Below are positions 23,641 through 34,509 of a stretch of DNA of 64,000 nucleotides, piece after piece. Within the stretch, counting starts at the first letter, position 1, and each line of letters begins with the position of its first letter. The position numbers and the translations under genes were made by a program. Origin of the DNA: Blasia pusilla. Its lineage: Eukaryota > Marchantiophyta > Marchantiopsida > Blasiales. Below the pieces are notes generated by a model, which worked only from the letters and a program-made list of their open reading frames with translations, did no database searches and had not been told where the DNA came from. The stretch is taken from positions 20,026,001-20,090,000 of the forward strand of contig CM114273.1 of assembly GCA_050084515.1 (NCBI GenBank). The letters run 5' to 3'.

Positions 23641-26600
23641 CAACATTTGTGTTATACCTGTCAGTGACTGTCACAAGCGAATTTCGCTCTTCGATCGAAG
23701 CAAACGTCTTCTTCCTCTGAGTTTGAGGGTGCAGCTGTCAATCCCAACACTCTGTAAACTCTTTTGCATTAAAGGAGTACCCACCAATTGTGGCCTCCAA
23801 TTATTATTTCGAAGGCTCTTCACTCCCGAAGAAATGAAATCTCTTTTGAAGAGGAACGTCCTCGGAAAATGGTAGGTTTGCACTTAAGATTAGAATGGAT
23901 GATGTTGTATGTGCATGAATGTTTTTTTTTCCAAGATGGGACATCTTCTAACATTAGTCCAAATTTCCGACATTGGCTGACTTCTCATGGCTAGAGAAGA
24001 CATGGGGTAGAGTTTAGATAGAAAGGTAAGAGTCTACCGGAAATGAGGAGGAGATGCTACAAGAATATTTGCTTGGATGTAGGATCTTGTTTAATGGTGT
24101 TGTATACGGAAAAACGTGCAAGGTATGTACATAAGCGAGTGCGTTGCAAGGGCGTTTTTACTAGTAAAATTGAGTTGAAATTGTGATCCCATCCTTACAT
24201 AGGAGAGTTACGGAATTTAGTGCTTCTTCCACTTACTCCTTGAAGCATATGAATTCTCAATAGTATGCAAATTTTATGTCTATTTTTATCGATCATGAGA
24301 GGACACAACCAGTTTTTGGGGCTGCTCCTAGTTATAACATCATATGACATCCTCTATGCATATTCCATTCAATCGTGGAACACAAGTCATTTCCATGACC
24401 AAATTCACTTATAATTCTAGACTTCATACTCTACATTGTGTAAAGTCTATTTCCATACTTTTCAACTCATACTATCTCCCATAATTAATTCTCATTATTC
24501 TCAAGTATCATTTTAAATTTATTATGATTGATCCTATTGGTTTAGAAAGGGAGCGATCCCATTGGTTGAAAATGCCAAGGGTCGAGACGATAGGAGTGTA
24601 AAAAATGAAGGGGCACTCTCCAATAATAATAATAATAATAATAACATAGATTATAGGAGGACCCACCCAATTATCAGGGTATCTTTTAATTAAGATACAA
24701 AATTGAATCCTCTGTTCTATTCTATTATGTAAGGAATCCATTTTGAGAAATACCTTTAATTTTTCATATGTGATATTTCAATTAGGCAAGTTATAAATTT
24801 TGATTGAAATGGAAAGATTATAATTATATAATGAAGTGATGTGGGAACTAATGGAAGGAGTATGTGTATACTCATGCCATGTACATTTAAAATTTTCAGA
24901 ACTAGAGATTAAGATAAATTTTTTGAATTTGCTACCTAGACATTGCACATATAAAATTTGAATCTGTCTCCAAGAATATAGAACACATGAATCCTATTAA
25001 ATTGTAAATATTTTCTCTTTGAAAAAGATCTATTTTAATTGTATAAATGTAAGCAATATTAAATTTTGGCTTAAGTATTAGTTATTTACTCCAAGTATTG
25101 CACATAAGTGTCTATATTTATACTACTACATGGAGACCCCATCCTTATTTTTCTAACACCTCCAATATTCAATCGGTGTCATCTTGGAAAATAACAAAGT
25201 TTCATTGAGGCATGGGAGTTTCGTCACTTAATGGAATGCAATGAGAACTAATGAAGTGTAATTCTATATATTATTATTAGGAGACACTATATTCATTTTT
25301 CCAAAACTTCCAATACTCAATATATGTCATTTAGACTAGTAACAAAACCTCTTTTGGATAAGTAATATAATCATTTAATAAAGTAGACTTGGAATATTAA
25401 AAGAATGAAATCCAAGCCTCCAAGAAGAACTAAGTTTCAAATTTTTGTATAAATGAAAGTGAGTTTACTTTATGTATTGCTTTATATTCTTCCTTCTATC
25501 TATCAATTTTGGCCTCTTGACTTTTCGGAAATAATTTTTTTTTGCAAGTACTCTGAGATTATATTGTGCTTGTGGAAATCACAGACTAATAATCTTTAGC
25601 AATTATCATTTGGTTGCATTGCATTTGGAGAAAGTCACAATTGAAACTCCATTTCTAATACTATTCAACAAACCAATAAAGTCATACAATAACATATGAT
25701 GGTAATTGATGGAATGCCATGAGAATTAGGTTTCAAATTTTTGTGAGAGTTAAAGTGAAATTATTCTATATATCGTACAAGTACGATAAGTTGGATCATT
25801 GGATATATATCCAATTTACGCAATAAACGTCCGAGATGCTTTCAACATAAGATGAATTGGCCGAGGATTTCTAATAGTCTTGGGAAGTAGAATCCAATCA
25901 ACATATCTTACACTAGGTATTGGTCACCACTCTTCAAGCCCTCACCTTTGAACTATCTATAGGATGCTCTTGTTGCATTCTCACCATCAACTCCTCTCAC
26001 ATCATGAATTGTGGCACACTAGAACCACCAAGTTTTGTGTGAATTTGAAACAGACGTCTCTCCAACTCCAACTTTTATAGTCCCAATTCCAAAACTGCAA
26101 TTTGGCCCAACAGTAAGAGTTGTGCTCTAGAGTCCAAGAGCACCTGCTAGCGCTTAGACAGATATATCACACCAAAAGGACCAACCAAACAAAACAAGAC
26201 CTTGTTGTTATCCAACAAGACAACACCATGGGTAGTTAGTGTATCCTCGATCGCTAGCCGCATAGACAAATCCTTCATCCAAGATCCTCATATAAGATTG
26301 AATGAATAATCATGTAATAATAAAATTTCTATTTTGATTCATGGTGTGATGTTGAGTACAGTGGGACTCATATTGGACTATTGGGAGAAGTAAGCCTCTT
26401 GTGGGCCAGATTGGCAGTGAGATGATTTTTACGTGAATCATTTTTCAATGTGTATGATTTAAAGTACTAGTAGTGTGCAACAAGGTTTGGTGGCAAGTGT
26501 TGTAGTGTACTCTTAGCCAGTGATTGAATATGCGTCGGGTAATAAGGATCATGTTGTGCAAGAGACACCAATTAGCTTGATACCATGAGTGGATTGGGGA

Positions 26601-26694
26601 CCAATGGTAGGCCCACATGAATTTTTGTAGTGTTGTGTAGATCAATACATCCATCAAACTTGGAGTGAGGCCTTGTCACATCTTAGTCAATCGA
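23641..26694. other. AT-rich repeat-laden intergenic DNA, no gene
   Basis: Composed of short AT-rich segments. Several begin with a TCTATAT...TATTAT...GGAGA phrase (25,118; 25,264; reversed at 24,616-24,655 with an AAT microsatellite), a phrase also seen at 29,624, 30,571 and 32,138. This suggests repeated insertion of related small transposons. No coding potential was recognised. Confidence 0.4.
24131..24164 (+). mobile_element. Helitron-like 3' terminus
   Basis: A short GC-rich near-hairpin (GAGTGCGTTGCAAGGGC) is followed by a T run and CTAG at 24,161-24,164, with T as the next base. Helitrons typically end in a hairpin close to CTRR and insert between A and T. The 5' end of this element was not identified, so the call rests on one terminus. 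Confidence 0.35.
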
Positions 26695-27130
26695 CAGGTA
26701 GAGTTCTACCATATTTACGATGCAGATAGTTAAAAGGCTATTTGAGCATAACTTATTCCTGACGTGTTGGATGAGGTCGGAGAAAACTCCATAGTATCAG
26801 GTTTGTCATTGAGGAGTATATAGGTGAGAGAGATGGCTTCCACAAGCCATCTTTTTTATATAGAGCCTTTGGAGCATCTGGGATTTAGGATTTGCTAGAT
26901 GCTTAAAGAGTAGAGTTCAAATTCCTTCATGGAAAATGGTAGATGTGGCTCGATATGTTGATGTAGATTTAAGAGTGGATTTAGCTGTGTGTGTCACTTT
27001 TACTTTGATTGCACACAAGAACTATGCTAGGGGATAGAGGAAACTCGTTGTATGTAGGTGGACACTCGAGTTATCTTGCTGGAGAATCCTTGGAGACGTT
27101 TTGTGTTTCTTGTTTTGTCATTTTTCCATT
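26695..27130 (+). repeat. Interspersed LTR-like repeat, family A, diverged copy 2
   Basis: Aligns with gaps to 14,760-15,350: the GTAGAGTTCTA start, GATGAGGTCGG, the GATGGCTT...AAGCCATC hairpin, ATGTGGCTCGATATG and TGTAGATTTA segments, then the same downstream continuation. It is shorter and more decayed than copies 1 and 3. Confidence 0.45.
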
Positions 27131-27339
27131 TATAAGGCCATCCGTGGAAATGATCCTAATTTTTTTCCAAGTTTCACTTCTAGCAGATTGACATAGAGAA
27201 ATTGTAGTGTGACAAGAAGTAGTACTCACGTTGTAGAAAATTGCTAAACAAGAATAATTTAGTTTTCACTACTCGTCCTCAAATTCATATCGCTATCTCT
27301 ACCACCTTAATCATTTCTAACATTTCCAAACTCATCTCT

Positions 27340-28785
27340 AGATAATGCCTTTCTAAAGATATCAGCAATTTACTTATTTGTACCTATATACCCAAGATCA
27401 ATGTCTCATGCAAGCACTTTCTCTCTGATAAAGTGTTAGTGTATCTTAGCATGCTTTATTCGAGAATGAAACACAGGGTTATAAGTAAGCTTGATGTGTT
27501 ATCCGCATATATTACACTAGGTCCTAAATTACTATCACCAATCTCACCAAGTAATCGATGAAGCCACACCGCCTCACATGTTACATTGGTTGCTCGATCT
27601 TCTATACTCAACCTTTGTTGAAGATAAAACAACTATAGGTTGCTTCTTTGAAGCCCAACTTATAACTGCGCTTCCCAAGGTGAAGGAATAACTAGATGAA
27701 GACTCTGGATTAGACATGATACCTCCTCAATTAGCATTTTTCAATCCCTATAATTGTAAACTCGAAGAAGGTTCAAATTGAATTGAATAGAAATTTTCAT
27801 ATATCACATAATCCTCCTTATAGCATTAAGGTGAGGCTTTCGTGACGCTTGCAAGAACTGACTTACTAAGCTAATTGCGTAGCTCAAGTCGGACCTAGTT
27901 ATAGTCAGGTAGATCAAACTTCCAACCATGCATCCATATATATTAGACTTTGCAAGAAACTCTTCTTCATCCACTCTTAGCTTTGTTCTCTGATCCAATG
28001 GTGTAGAGATTGGCTTGCAGGCCATTATACCGTGTTTTGGGGGTATGTGAAAAACATATTGTCGTTGTAATAACCACATGCTCTATCTGGCCCTAATAAA
28101 ATCAACACCAAGGAAGTACTTGAGTTCTCCTCAATCATTTACATTAAAATTTGTCTGTAGCTTTAGTTTGACTCGTTGAACCATAACCTCACTATTCCCA
28201 ATAATTAAAAGGTTGTCAACATACAACATAATAATAACTATATGGGCTTGTCCTTTCAAGACATATAGCGAGGAATCAAAATAATAAATCCTAAAGCCAA
28301 AATCTTACATGACATATGTAATCTTTCCATACCAAGCTCTTGGAGCTCTTGAGCTAGTATAGAACTTTCTTTCATCTACATATGCAAAACAAAAACTCTA
28401 GATGCTCATATCAAGGTGTTTGAGCCATGTATATCTCCTCGTGAAGATTTCCATTCAAGAAGGTATTCTTGACGTCTATGTGATGAAGTATCTACTTCTT
28501 ACTTATTATAATTACAACCAATCTCCCCATAGCCGCCATCTTTGCAACAAGTCTACACATTCCCTCATGGTCGATGTCATATTGTTGTGCATAGCCCTTG
28601 GCTTCCAATTTGGTTTTGCGTCTGTTCATTATACCATCTTGATAGCACTTGACTTTGTAAACCTATTTAGAACCAATAGCTTCCTTACAAGAAGGTATAT
28701 CAACCAACTCCCAAGTTTGTTGATATCTTAATGTAGCTAGTTCTTCCTACATAGCTTCATAGATTCATATCTTCTTATTCTCTAA
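27340..28785 (-). mobile_element. Decayed Ty1/Copia retrotransposon, reverse transcriptase to RNase H
   Basis: Reading the minus strand from 28,785 to 27,340 gives Copia landmarks in order: the TWELVDIP start of the RT domain, a KVYKVK-like segment, MDVKNAFLNG-type DVKNTFLNG, then STPLDQRTKL, VGSLIYLTITRSDLSYA (28,079-27,804 is open), then RNase H and ADI motifs. Several in-frame stops and frameshifts break it, and LTRs, gag, protease and integrase were not found. It is an inactive fragment. The family is plain; the boundaries are approximate. Confidence 0.85.
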
Positions 28786-29312
28786 CAATCGCATGGAAAA
28801 CTCCCTCATGACAATTCGGTTTGCCCATCCACATGACATCATGCCGCCATGACACTTGCTGATGGATCGTGATGAATAACGCCATTAATGACAATAATGG
28901 CCCTCAAATACTTTTTCAAATTCGTGTGCATCGCACGGGCACCTTACAAGTATTATAGATAGACAAATCTTCAAGGAAATATGAGAATTTAATCATCTGA
29001 ATACCTTAGAATTTTTTATGTATAATTTTATTAACTATTATGAGTAGTTTATGATATAAATTATGATTATGATGCTAATAAGAGGCGAGAGCAATGAGAT
29101 CCTTAGGATCCAAATCTTCTTATTCTCCAACGATTACGTGGACAACTCCCTCTTGACATGAAAATTTGCCCGTACACATGGCATCATGCCACCACAAGAC
29201 TCGCTGATGGATCGTGATCAAGAATGTCATTAATGAGAATAATGGCCCTCAACACGTTTCAATTTCACGTGCATCGCACCGACATCTTAATAACATTAGA
29301 GACTCGCATAAT
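28768..29312 (+). repeat. Direct repeat pair with Helitron-like 3' ends
   Basis: Two copies of a roughly 190-bp unit (about 28,768-28,965 and 29,115-29,312) share ATCTTCTTATTCTC, CCCATC/CCCGTAC-CACATG, GCTGATGGATCGTGAT and AATAATGGCCCTCAA. Each ends in GTGCATCGCAC plus a short tail. The GTGCATCGCAC hairpin resembles plant Helitron 3' ends. The first unit overlaps the 5' edge of the Copia fragment. Confidence 0.45.
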
Positions 29313-29857
29313 GCCCATGCTATGCACGCGTGAAAATCATAATGAGAAAAGACATGAGTTAAGTTACCTGTTATGTTAAGTTAAGTCATCTATTAAGACA
29401 CTTGTTAAGTTGGCTCCTCTGTTAAATACTACACATGTCAACATCAGGGGAGGGAAGAAACTACACGTGTCATTACTGGAGGAGAGTTTCTTCAAACCCC
29501 GTCCTCTTTTAATTATACAAATAGATTTTTTTTAAAGAAACATGATAATTTAATTTTAGGAATATCTTACATTTTTTACGCATTATTATATTACCTATTA
29601 TGAGTAGTTTATGATATAAATCTATATTATTATTGGAGATTTCCCTTTCATTTTGCAAACTCCTCTCCTTTTGATATTTGACATTTTCAGCAAATGAGTT
29701 CACTCGCGTTTAAAAAAATGGGTTCTTCCCATTTTTGAACCAATAGGATTGTTCAAAAATTAAAAATGGCACTTGACAATTATGAGAAGTAGTATAAGAT
29801 AATATAAATTGTGCATATTCTGGTAGTTGTTTGATAAATTAGTGCATCTAGAGCCCC
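29313..29857. other. AT-rich DNA with small-transposon ends
   Basis: 29,318-29,520 resembles 37,842-37,983: a GCATGCTATGCACGCGTG-like hairpin on one side and a CCTC-TTTAATTATA end on the other. 29,624 starts with the TCTATATTATTAT phrase common to other insertions here. No gene. Confidence 0.35.
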
Positions 29858-30161
29858 GTCATTAATTGCACCATAGCTCCAATCCACCGACAAACACGAC
29901 TCCACGTTGTGCTCGTACACGTCGCTTTTAATTGATGGAAGCACTCCGCCCTAGACATGTGGAGTGGTTCGGTTGTATAAAAATTAACTCTTATATTGGA
30001 GATTACTTCCAACATGCTTCCCAACCTAATTGAAGGTTTGCCCATTTATCTCTTTTCATTACCTAATCTTGATCCCAAGCATGGAAAGTGGTTCGTGAGA
30101 CACGAGTATTACATCTTCATCCGAGTAAGATTTGACTTTGAGTCTTGTACATCTTGGGGAA

Positions 30162-30385
30162 GCGCATAGATAACCACAGTCTTGCATTTATTGCGAGACC
30201 AGGCATCTTGAGCACGGGTAGGCAAGTAAGAGAGGACTGACAAAAGGAAGCCCCCAGGCGGATTCGAACAGGGGGCTTTGTTATTTAGTTGTGAAAGTTT
30301 TTTTTAATTAACTGCCTAGATCTTCTGCTCACTAAAGCCTGCCGGTCTTGCAATCAATGCAAGACCGCCGCTATCTATGCACTTT
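30162..30385. mobile_element. Small inverted-repeat transposon (MITE) inside the duplicate
   Basis: This stretch is missing from the source at about 7,222. It is bounded by imperfect inverted repeats of about 37 bp, sharing GCATAGATA and GTCTTGCATT-ATTGC-AGACC (left about 30,162-30,202, right about 30,341-30,380). Flanks ACATCTTGGGGAAGC and GCATCTTTCGCAAAGC suggest a target-site duplication. The interior holds an 8-bp perfect stem (30,248-30,255 with 30,271-30,278) whose loop contains GGATTCGAAC. Confidence 0.55.
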
Positions 30386-30577
30386 GCATCTTTCGCAAAG
30401 CTTAGTCCAAAAGAAGACCCTAATGATTAAATCAAATCAAATCGGTGGGCTAGATATCGCCTTCGGATCTGATTCCAAAGGCTATATATTGAACATCCCA
30501 TAAACCCTTGGGATATGTTTCCTTCAAAGGAAGAGTTCCCTCATGTATTTACGTGACACACTACTCACCATCTATAT

Positions 30578-32137
30578 TATTATGGGAGAGTGCCCTTATA
30601 CAAGGTGCCTTCCCTCTGTGACACATGTCTTTTTCGGCCTCTCATTGATTGGCGGGTATTGTTCTCCCCATTAACCTCTTTTGAGACGAGAGTCTTTGTC
30701 TTCTCGAGATAATTTTCATTCATCCGTGCACAGAACGAGCATTGCCTAGTATCTACATATGGTGAATACTTGAATGATGACCTAGTACCTACATTTGACA
30801 GCAACGAGAATGTGGGGAAAAATACGTTCGTTGAAAGGCTAAGTCTTCCGTTCTTGCCTACTTCCTCTCGGGCTACTCAAATTTGGAAATATGTCTTTTC
30901 AGTTCGTTAAGCAAGCTGTGATACATATATTCTCTGTTTGCCAAATAGAGGAGCGGAGATGAAGAAACACTAGCCGGTGCCCATGCTCTACATGGGTGTC
31001 GCGACCCTCATAACCAAACGAGCGCCAAGCGGAACATCCGAACTCTAGCGGGCTAACGCTAGGATGGTTTGCGCTTTGGAGTTAGTGAAACACAAGGGCG
31101 AGACGCAAGCATGGCGAGTGTTTCATGTGTTTCATGCGTTTATGGTTACGACTAAGGAAACCGGAACCAAACGCGGAACCCATACTTAAGAGAAGTCGAA
31201 TCTCGAAAGGAGACATGGCCAAGGGATGAGAATCGGACTTGGGACGCGGTTGGCGTATGGAGTTTCCGACTGTACTTTTGGCCATAACTTTTAGTCCCAA
31301 GAAGAGTTTGGGACAACTAAGGAAGCGTTGGAAAGCTTATGCAGAGCCAGTTCCAACACACTAAAGATCTTGGCAACTTCTTAAGCAAAAGCCGAGATAT
31401 GGGCCAAAACGCACTATACAAGGGGTCGTGTTGAGGGCCAAAAAGAGGGCCCGGGTGCTCTTTCCCAAAGGCAGGGTGACCCGGGAATCCCTAGAAGTAC
31501 TAGTAAGGGGGAAGGTCTCCAAAGGTGCTTGAGACTCGAACTCCACTTTGGGCGTCGTGGGGCGACTCAAGGGCATAGAACGGATCGGGAGTTTTGGCGT
31601 TGGGATTGGCAACCCTAACCAAGTCCAATAGAGTGGATTTCGGAGGTCCCTATTGGATTCCAACTCGCGACTCATATTGTGGAGTCTCGGTCGGGGGGCT
31701 CATGTGAGATCTGTTGGACAGTTGGGACCGCTAGGCGCGCAAACGCCGTTTTAGGTGCCTCGACTAACCAGAAAGTCTGTCCCAAGTCTCGGAAGACTTG
31801 GCCGTGTTGGGAACCTAGGAATGAGGGAGATTGAGCTTGATGAGGTGCCGAGTCGAGGACTCGGTGGTGGGAAGCCCACTTGACCCAAGCTAGACTAGCG
31901 TGAGTGCGTTTGGATGCGGGTTGGCGATGAGAGCATGTCCTACTGAACGTGCGCTTCCGCAACACAAAGATTGACGTTCGAGGGGAGTAGGCGTACGACA
32001 ACGGGTGAATGAAAGCAAACATGCTCAGATTTCAAAGGAGGTTAGGGGAGAATGACACGTGTCAATCAATTAGATACGAGAGAAGACAAATGTCACTAGG
32101 AGGGATGGCAACCGGTATAAGGGCACTCTCCCATAAT
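30578..32137. mobile_element. Inverted pair of about 160-bp transposon termini
   Basis: 30,578-30,738 and 31,978-32,137 are inverted copies: the outer 23 bp (ATTATGGGAGAGTGCCCTT and onward) are identical and the inner part is diverged. Together they could bound one 1.56-kb non-autonomous element. However, source-homologous DNA (30,745-30,965) between them stays collinear with DNA outside the left terminus, so two separate insertions of one family are at least as likely. About 31,000-31,970 is G/C-richer, of unknown origin, and has two featureless minus-strand open frames. Confidence 0.55.
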
Positions 32138-32299
32138 CTATATTATTATATTATGGGAGGGTGCCTTCTTGATTTGCAAACACTTCTAGGTTTGACACGC
32201 GACAACTGAAAAAAAAGTTTCATCTGAAAATATTTTTGAATTTGTGGGAACATCATTAATCCCTTCCCTATACACTAACAAAAACAATTAAAACATTTT

Positions 32300-33545
32300 T
32301 TAATGGTAGGAGGTAGTGCGAAGTGAGACTTACGAGACGAGCGTGAACTCTTTTTAAAAAAAATTCCATCTTGTCCATGAGGACTTTGTGATGCGCGTCC
32401 GAAAAAAGAGAACATTTCCATCAAACAGATATTAAGACAAAGATCTCGACTCCACAGTTTTCCGTTTTAATGTGAAGATTCTGCTTCGTTGAACCATCAA
32501 AGATCCGGTGCCGAGGACCGGACACTTCCCTTGAAACTATGATTCTCTCAGATTGATTGCGTTAGCGGCACAAGCCGCCAGCAGGAGGCTCCAAGGTTCG
32601 AAAGAACCGACGGCCTAGACGAACTTGCCGCAAAAGTTTCTTCGCAAACCTTCGAAAGCCTTTGCTGCAATGAGACTATACGAATGCCCTTGTACAACGA
32701 TGAATGTTGAAAGATCACGACAGCCAGAAGCCCAACCTTTCATCCATTACCGCTCTCGGATTACGCGGAACCGAGTGTTGGAAGTGGTCAAAGCATGAGG
32801 GGGCAGACAGACGAGCTGTGTTGTGCGCAAGTCCAAAACCTGCACCGAATGATTACTGACTGCTTTATTTAATAATCGCCTTCGGCTCTTCGGAAGTGAT
32901 CTGAAAAGAAATGAAAATGATCGGCCTATTTTCACAAACAGCAACAGGATTCAATTCATGCTCGCTCTTGATTCGATTATTTCCTGGTGAATAACATCAC
33001 TGCCAGTCTTCGGTCTCGTCAGCAGAAGGTTTCGTATCTACAACCGTCTTGCGTTTGCTTGCTAGTCTCTGTACGATCTCTAGGACTGGCTTCGATTGCT
33101 AGATCGAGCTCCAATATCCTCGAGCTCTGGCTCGGCCGCGTCAACCGTGTGGACTTCGACCGCAGCAGGTGGATGAGCTAGCTCCTTTCTCTTTGCTTGG
33201 CCGAAGGTGATGAAATCGGTTGAGTGCTGGCATCTGTGCTCCCCTCACTGACCGCCTCATCGTCATGCATACCTGCCGATTGCTCTGTGGTGATCGGCTC
33301 GATCGCTGTGATTTTCCTCCTCGACGTCCTCCTCTTCCTCCAGCGATGCGGCCCTCTTCACCAGATCGGCGCTGGCGTCTTCGGCCTGCTGCAGCTTGTG
33401 CAGACGGTAAAAGTATGTGGTCCAGAAGATGTCGTGCTCAACTATCGTAGGCACAATTCCGGCCTCAAGCTCCTGCATGAACGCATTGTCCTTGAGGATA
33501 GCTTCAATGTCGGGCTTCTTCTCCTTTAGGTTGAACGAGGCCCTT
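32300..33545 (-). pseudogene. BSD-domain pseudogene (3' half plus 3' flank)
   Basis: Corresponds to source 5,410-6,850. The BSD domain (ASFNLKEKKPDIEAILKDN to the RLHKLQQAEDAS segment) is still open on the minus strand within 33,646-33,263. The first roughly 195 codons are absent, about 150 bp are deleted after the EEEN segment, about 45 bp more are lost further on, and the downstream frame is broken. The poly(A) region and the sequence beyond it are retained. Its 5' side is fused to antisense SKIP4 leader DNA, so no normal start remains. Confidence 0.88.
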
Positions 33546-34060
33546 ACCGTCATCTCAGATGTGCAGTGTCGCTGGCAGAACTTTCTTGCGTGGGGCTGTG
33601 AACCCCGCACCTGTACCAACACGGGCTTTTGTGGTGGTTGCTTCACAGCTCGAAGAAGTCGAAGCGCAATTAGACTCTGATGTCGTAGCGATGGGCGTGA
33701 TCAGTCGGCTTCTGCAATGGCCGATTTGTTTAGATTGGGCGCAAGTCGAGTCTCATAATCTTGTCGTGACATTATCCACACCACCTCCAATTATGCTGTG
33801 CTGCGATGCCGATGCTGGACCCTGGTCCTCTTTACTGAACGAACACAGTGCGCGTGGGCTGGGAGCTTCCGGATCTATGGAGCCGAATTTAGAGCTGGCG
33901 CTGGCGGTAAAGTCATGGCAGAGAACTCATATCGTCTATAAGGTGATTTCTTGTTTTGTGCCAAGAAATCACCTTATAGACGTTGCAGTTTACTGGCATC
34001 TGCATTTGGGCCGTTCGCTTTTCCCTTCAGACCGCTACTTTTCATGGAGAGCAGCAGCTC
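33546..34060 (+). pseudogene. Detached copy of the SKIP4 5' leader
   Basis: Matches the transcribed strand of the SKIP4 leader: GATGTGCAGTGTCGCTGGCAG (source about 13,395-13,375), then the GTGGTTGCTTCAC and TGGACTCTGACTTC-like region (source about 12,715-12,660), GTCTCATAATC, GGGAGC-TTC-GGATC-ATGGA, GCCAAGAAAT and CGCTTTTCCCTTCAGAC. Source 12,725-13,310 is missing, and the kelch coding exon was not copied. Open frames across it are remnants without function. Confidence 0.8.
33934..33981. repeat. Perfect 20-bp inverted repeat, 8-nt loop
   Basis: Arms 33,934-33,953 and 33,962-33,981 are perfectly complementary around loop TTTTGTGC. The right arm matches the SKIP4 leader source; the left arm does not, so it was rewritten in the copy to complement the right arm. 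Confidence 0.9.
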
Positions 34061-34066
34061 CCAATT

Positions 34067-34096
34067 CGGTTAGGAGGAACGAATTCCTCCTAACCG
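34067..34096. repeat. Perfect 13-bp inverted repeat, CGAA loop
   Basis: Arms 34,067-34,079 (CGGTTAGGAGGAA) and 34,084-34,096 pair perfectly around CGAA. It marks the right end of the recognisable duplicate. Confidence 0.9.
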
Positions 34097-34509
34097 TCCC
34101 CATAGGCCCATGACATCCCAAACCGGATCATTGCACGAGGACATCTCGGGATGGCCTGACCTGAAGTTGAGAACGTCGAATGATCCAGACCGAGACCGAC
34201 CTCAAGAGAGCTTTCAATCGTAGATTTTGAAGCAGTGAGATATCGAGTGCACTCGGTCTCTCGCTCTCCGTTGCTCTCTCAGGTGTACGGTCTCTCTCTT
34301 GTCCGGTCGATGTCGGGAACTGGGAAGTCGGATGAATTCGCAGCCCACCGGGATTCGAACGTTTCTTCAAGATAAGCGACCTTGCTGCTCCGAGAAGTGG
34401 ATCTACGCAGTCTCGAACTCGTGGATCTGAGAGGCGACGCCAGAGGCGGTGATTCCTCTCTCTCTCTTTCCATGTTGGAAGCAGTAAACGCTAAGAGTGA
34501 AATACTTCT

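Larger units (their letters stand above)
29858..34060. other. Inverted, circularly permuted duplicate of the BSD-SKIP4 region
   Basis: Compared with the reverse complement of the left part of the window, blocks occur in this order: 29,858-30,160 (source 7,530-7,225), 30,385-30,576 (7,222-7,055), 30,745-30,965 (7,050-6,870), 32,300-33,545 (6,850-5,410), 33,546-34,060 (13,402-12,240 with a gap). All are in the same orientation. The first four are collinear apart from inserted transposon DNA, while the last is joined out of order: source 13,402 abuts source 5,410. Homology runs through coding, UTR and intergenic DNA, so the copying was DNA-level. Confidence 0.8.

Noticed and set aside
31361-32022. 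Two adjoining minus-strand open frames (104 and 116 codons)
   Set aside because: They lie in transposon-like GC-richer DNA with no protein motif; likely chance.
32300-34060. Processed retrocopy explanation for the BSD and SKIP4 copies
   Set aside because: Homology continues far past the poly(A) signal and into intergenic DNA, no poly(A) tract is present, and two genes transcribed from opposite strands are joined.
34340-34415. Possible tRNA on the minus strand (GTTCGAATCC at 34,360-34,351)
   Set aside because: The B-box-like string is present but the T stem and acceptor stem do not pair, and there is no A box or anticodon arm.
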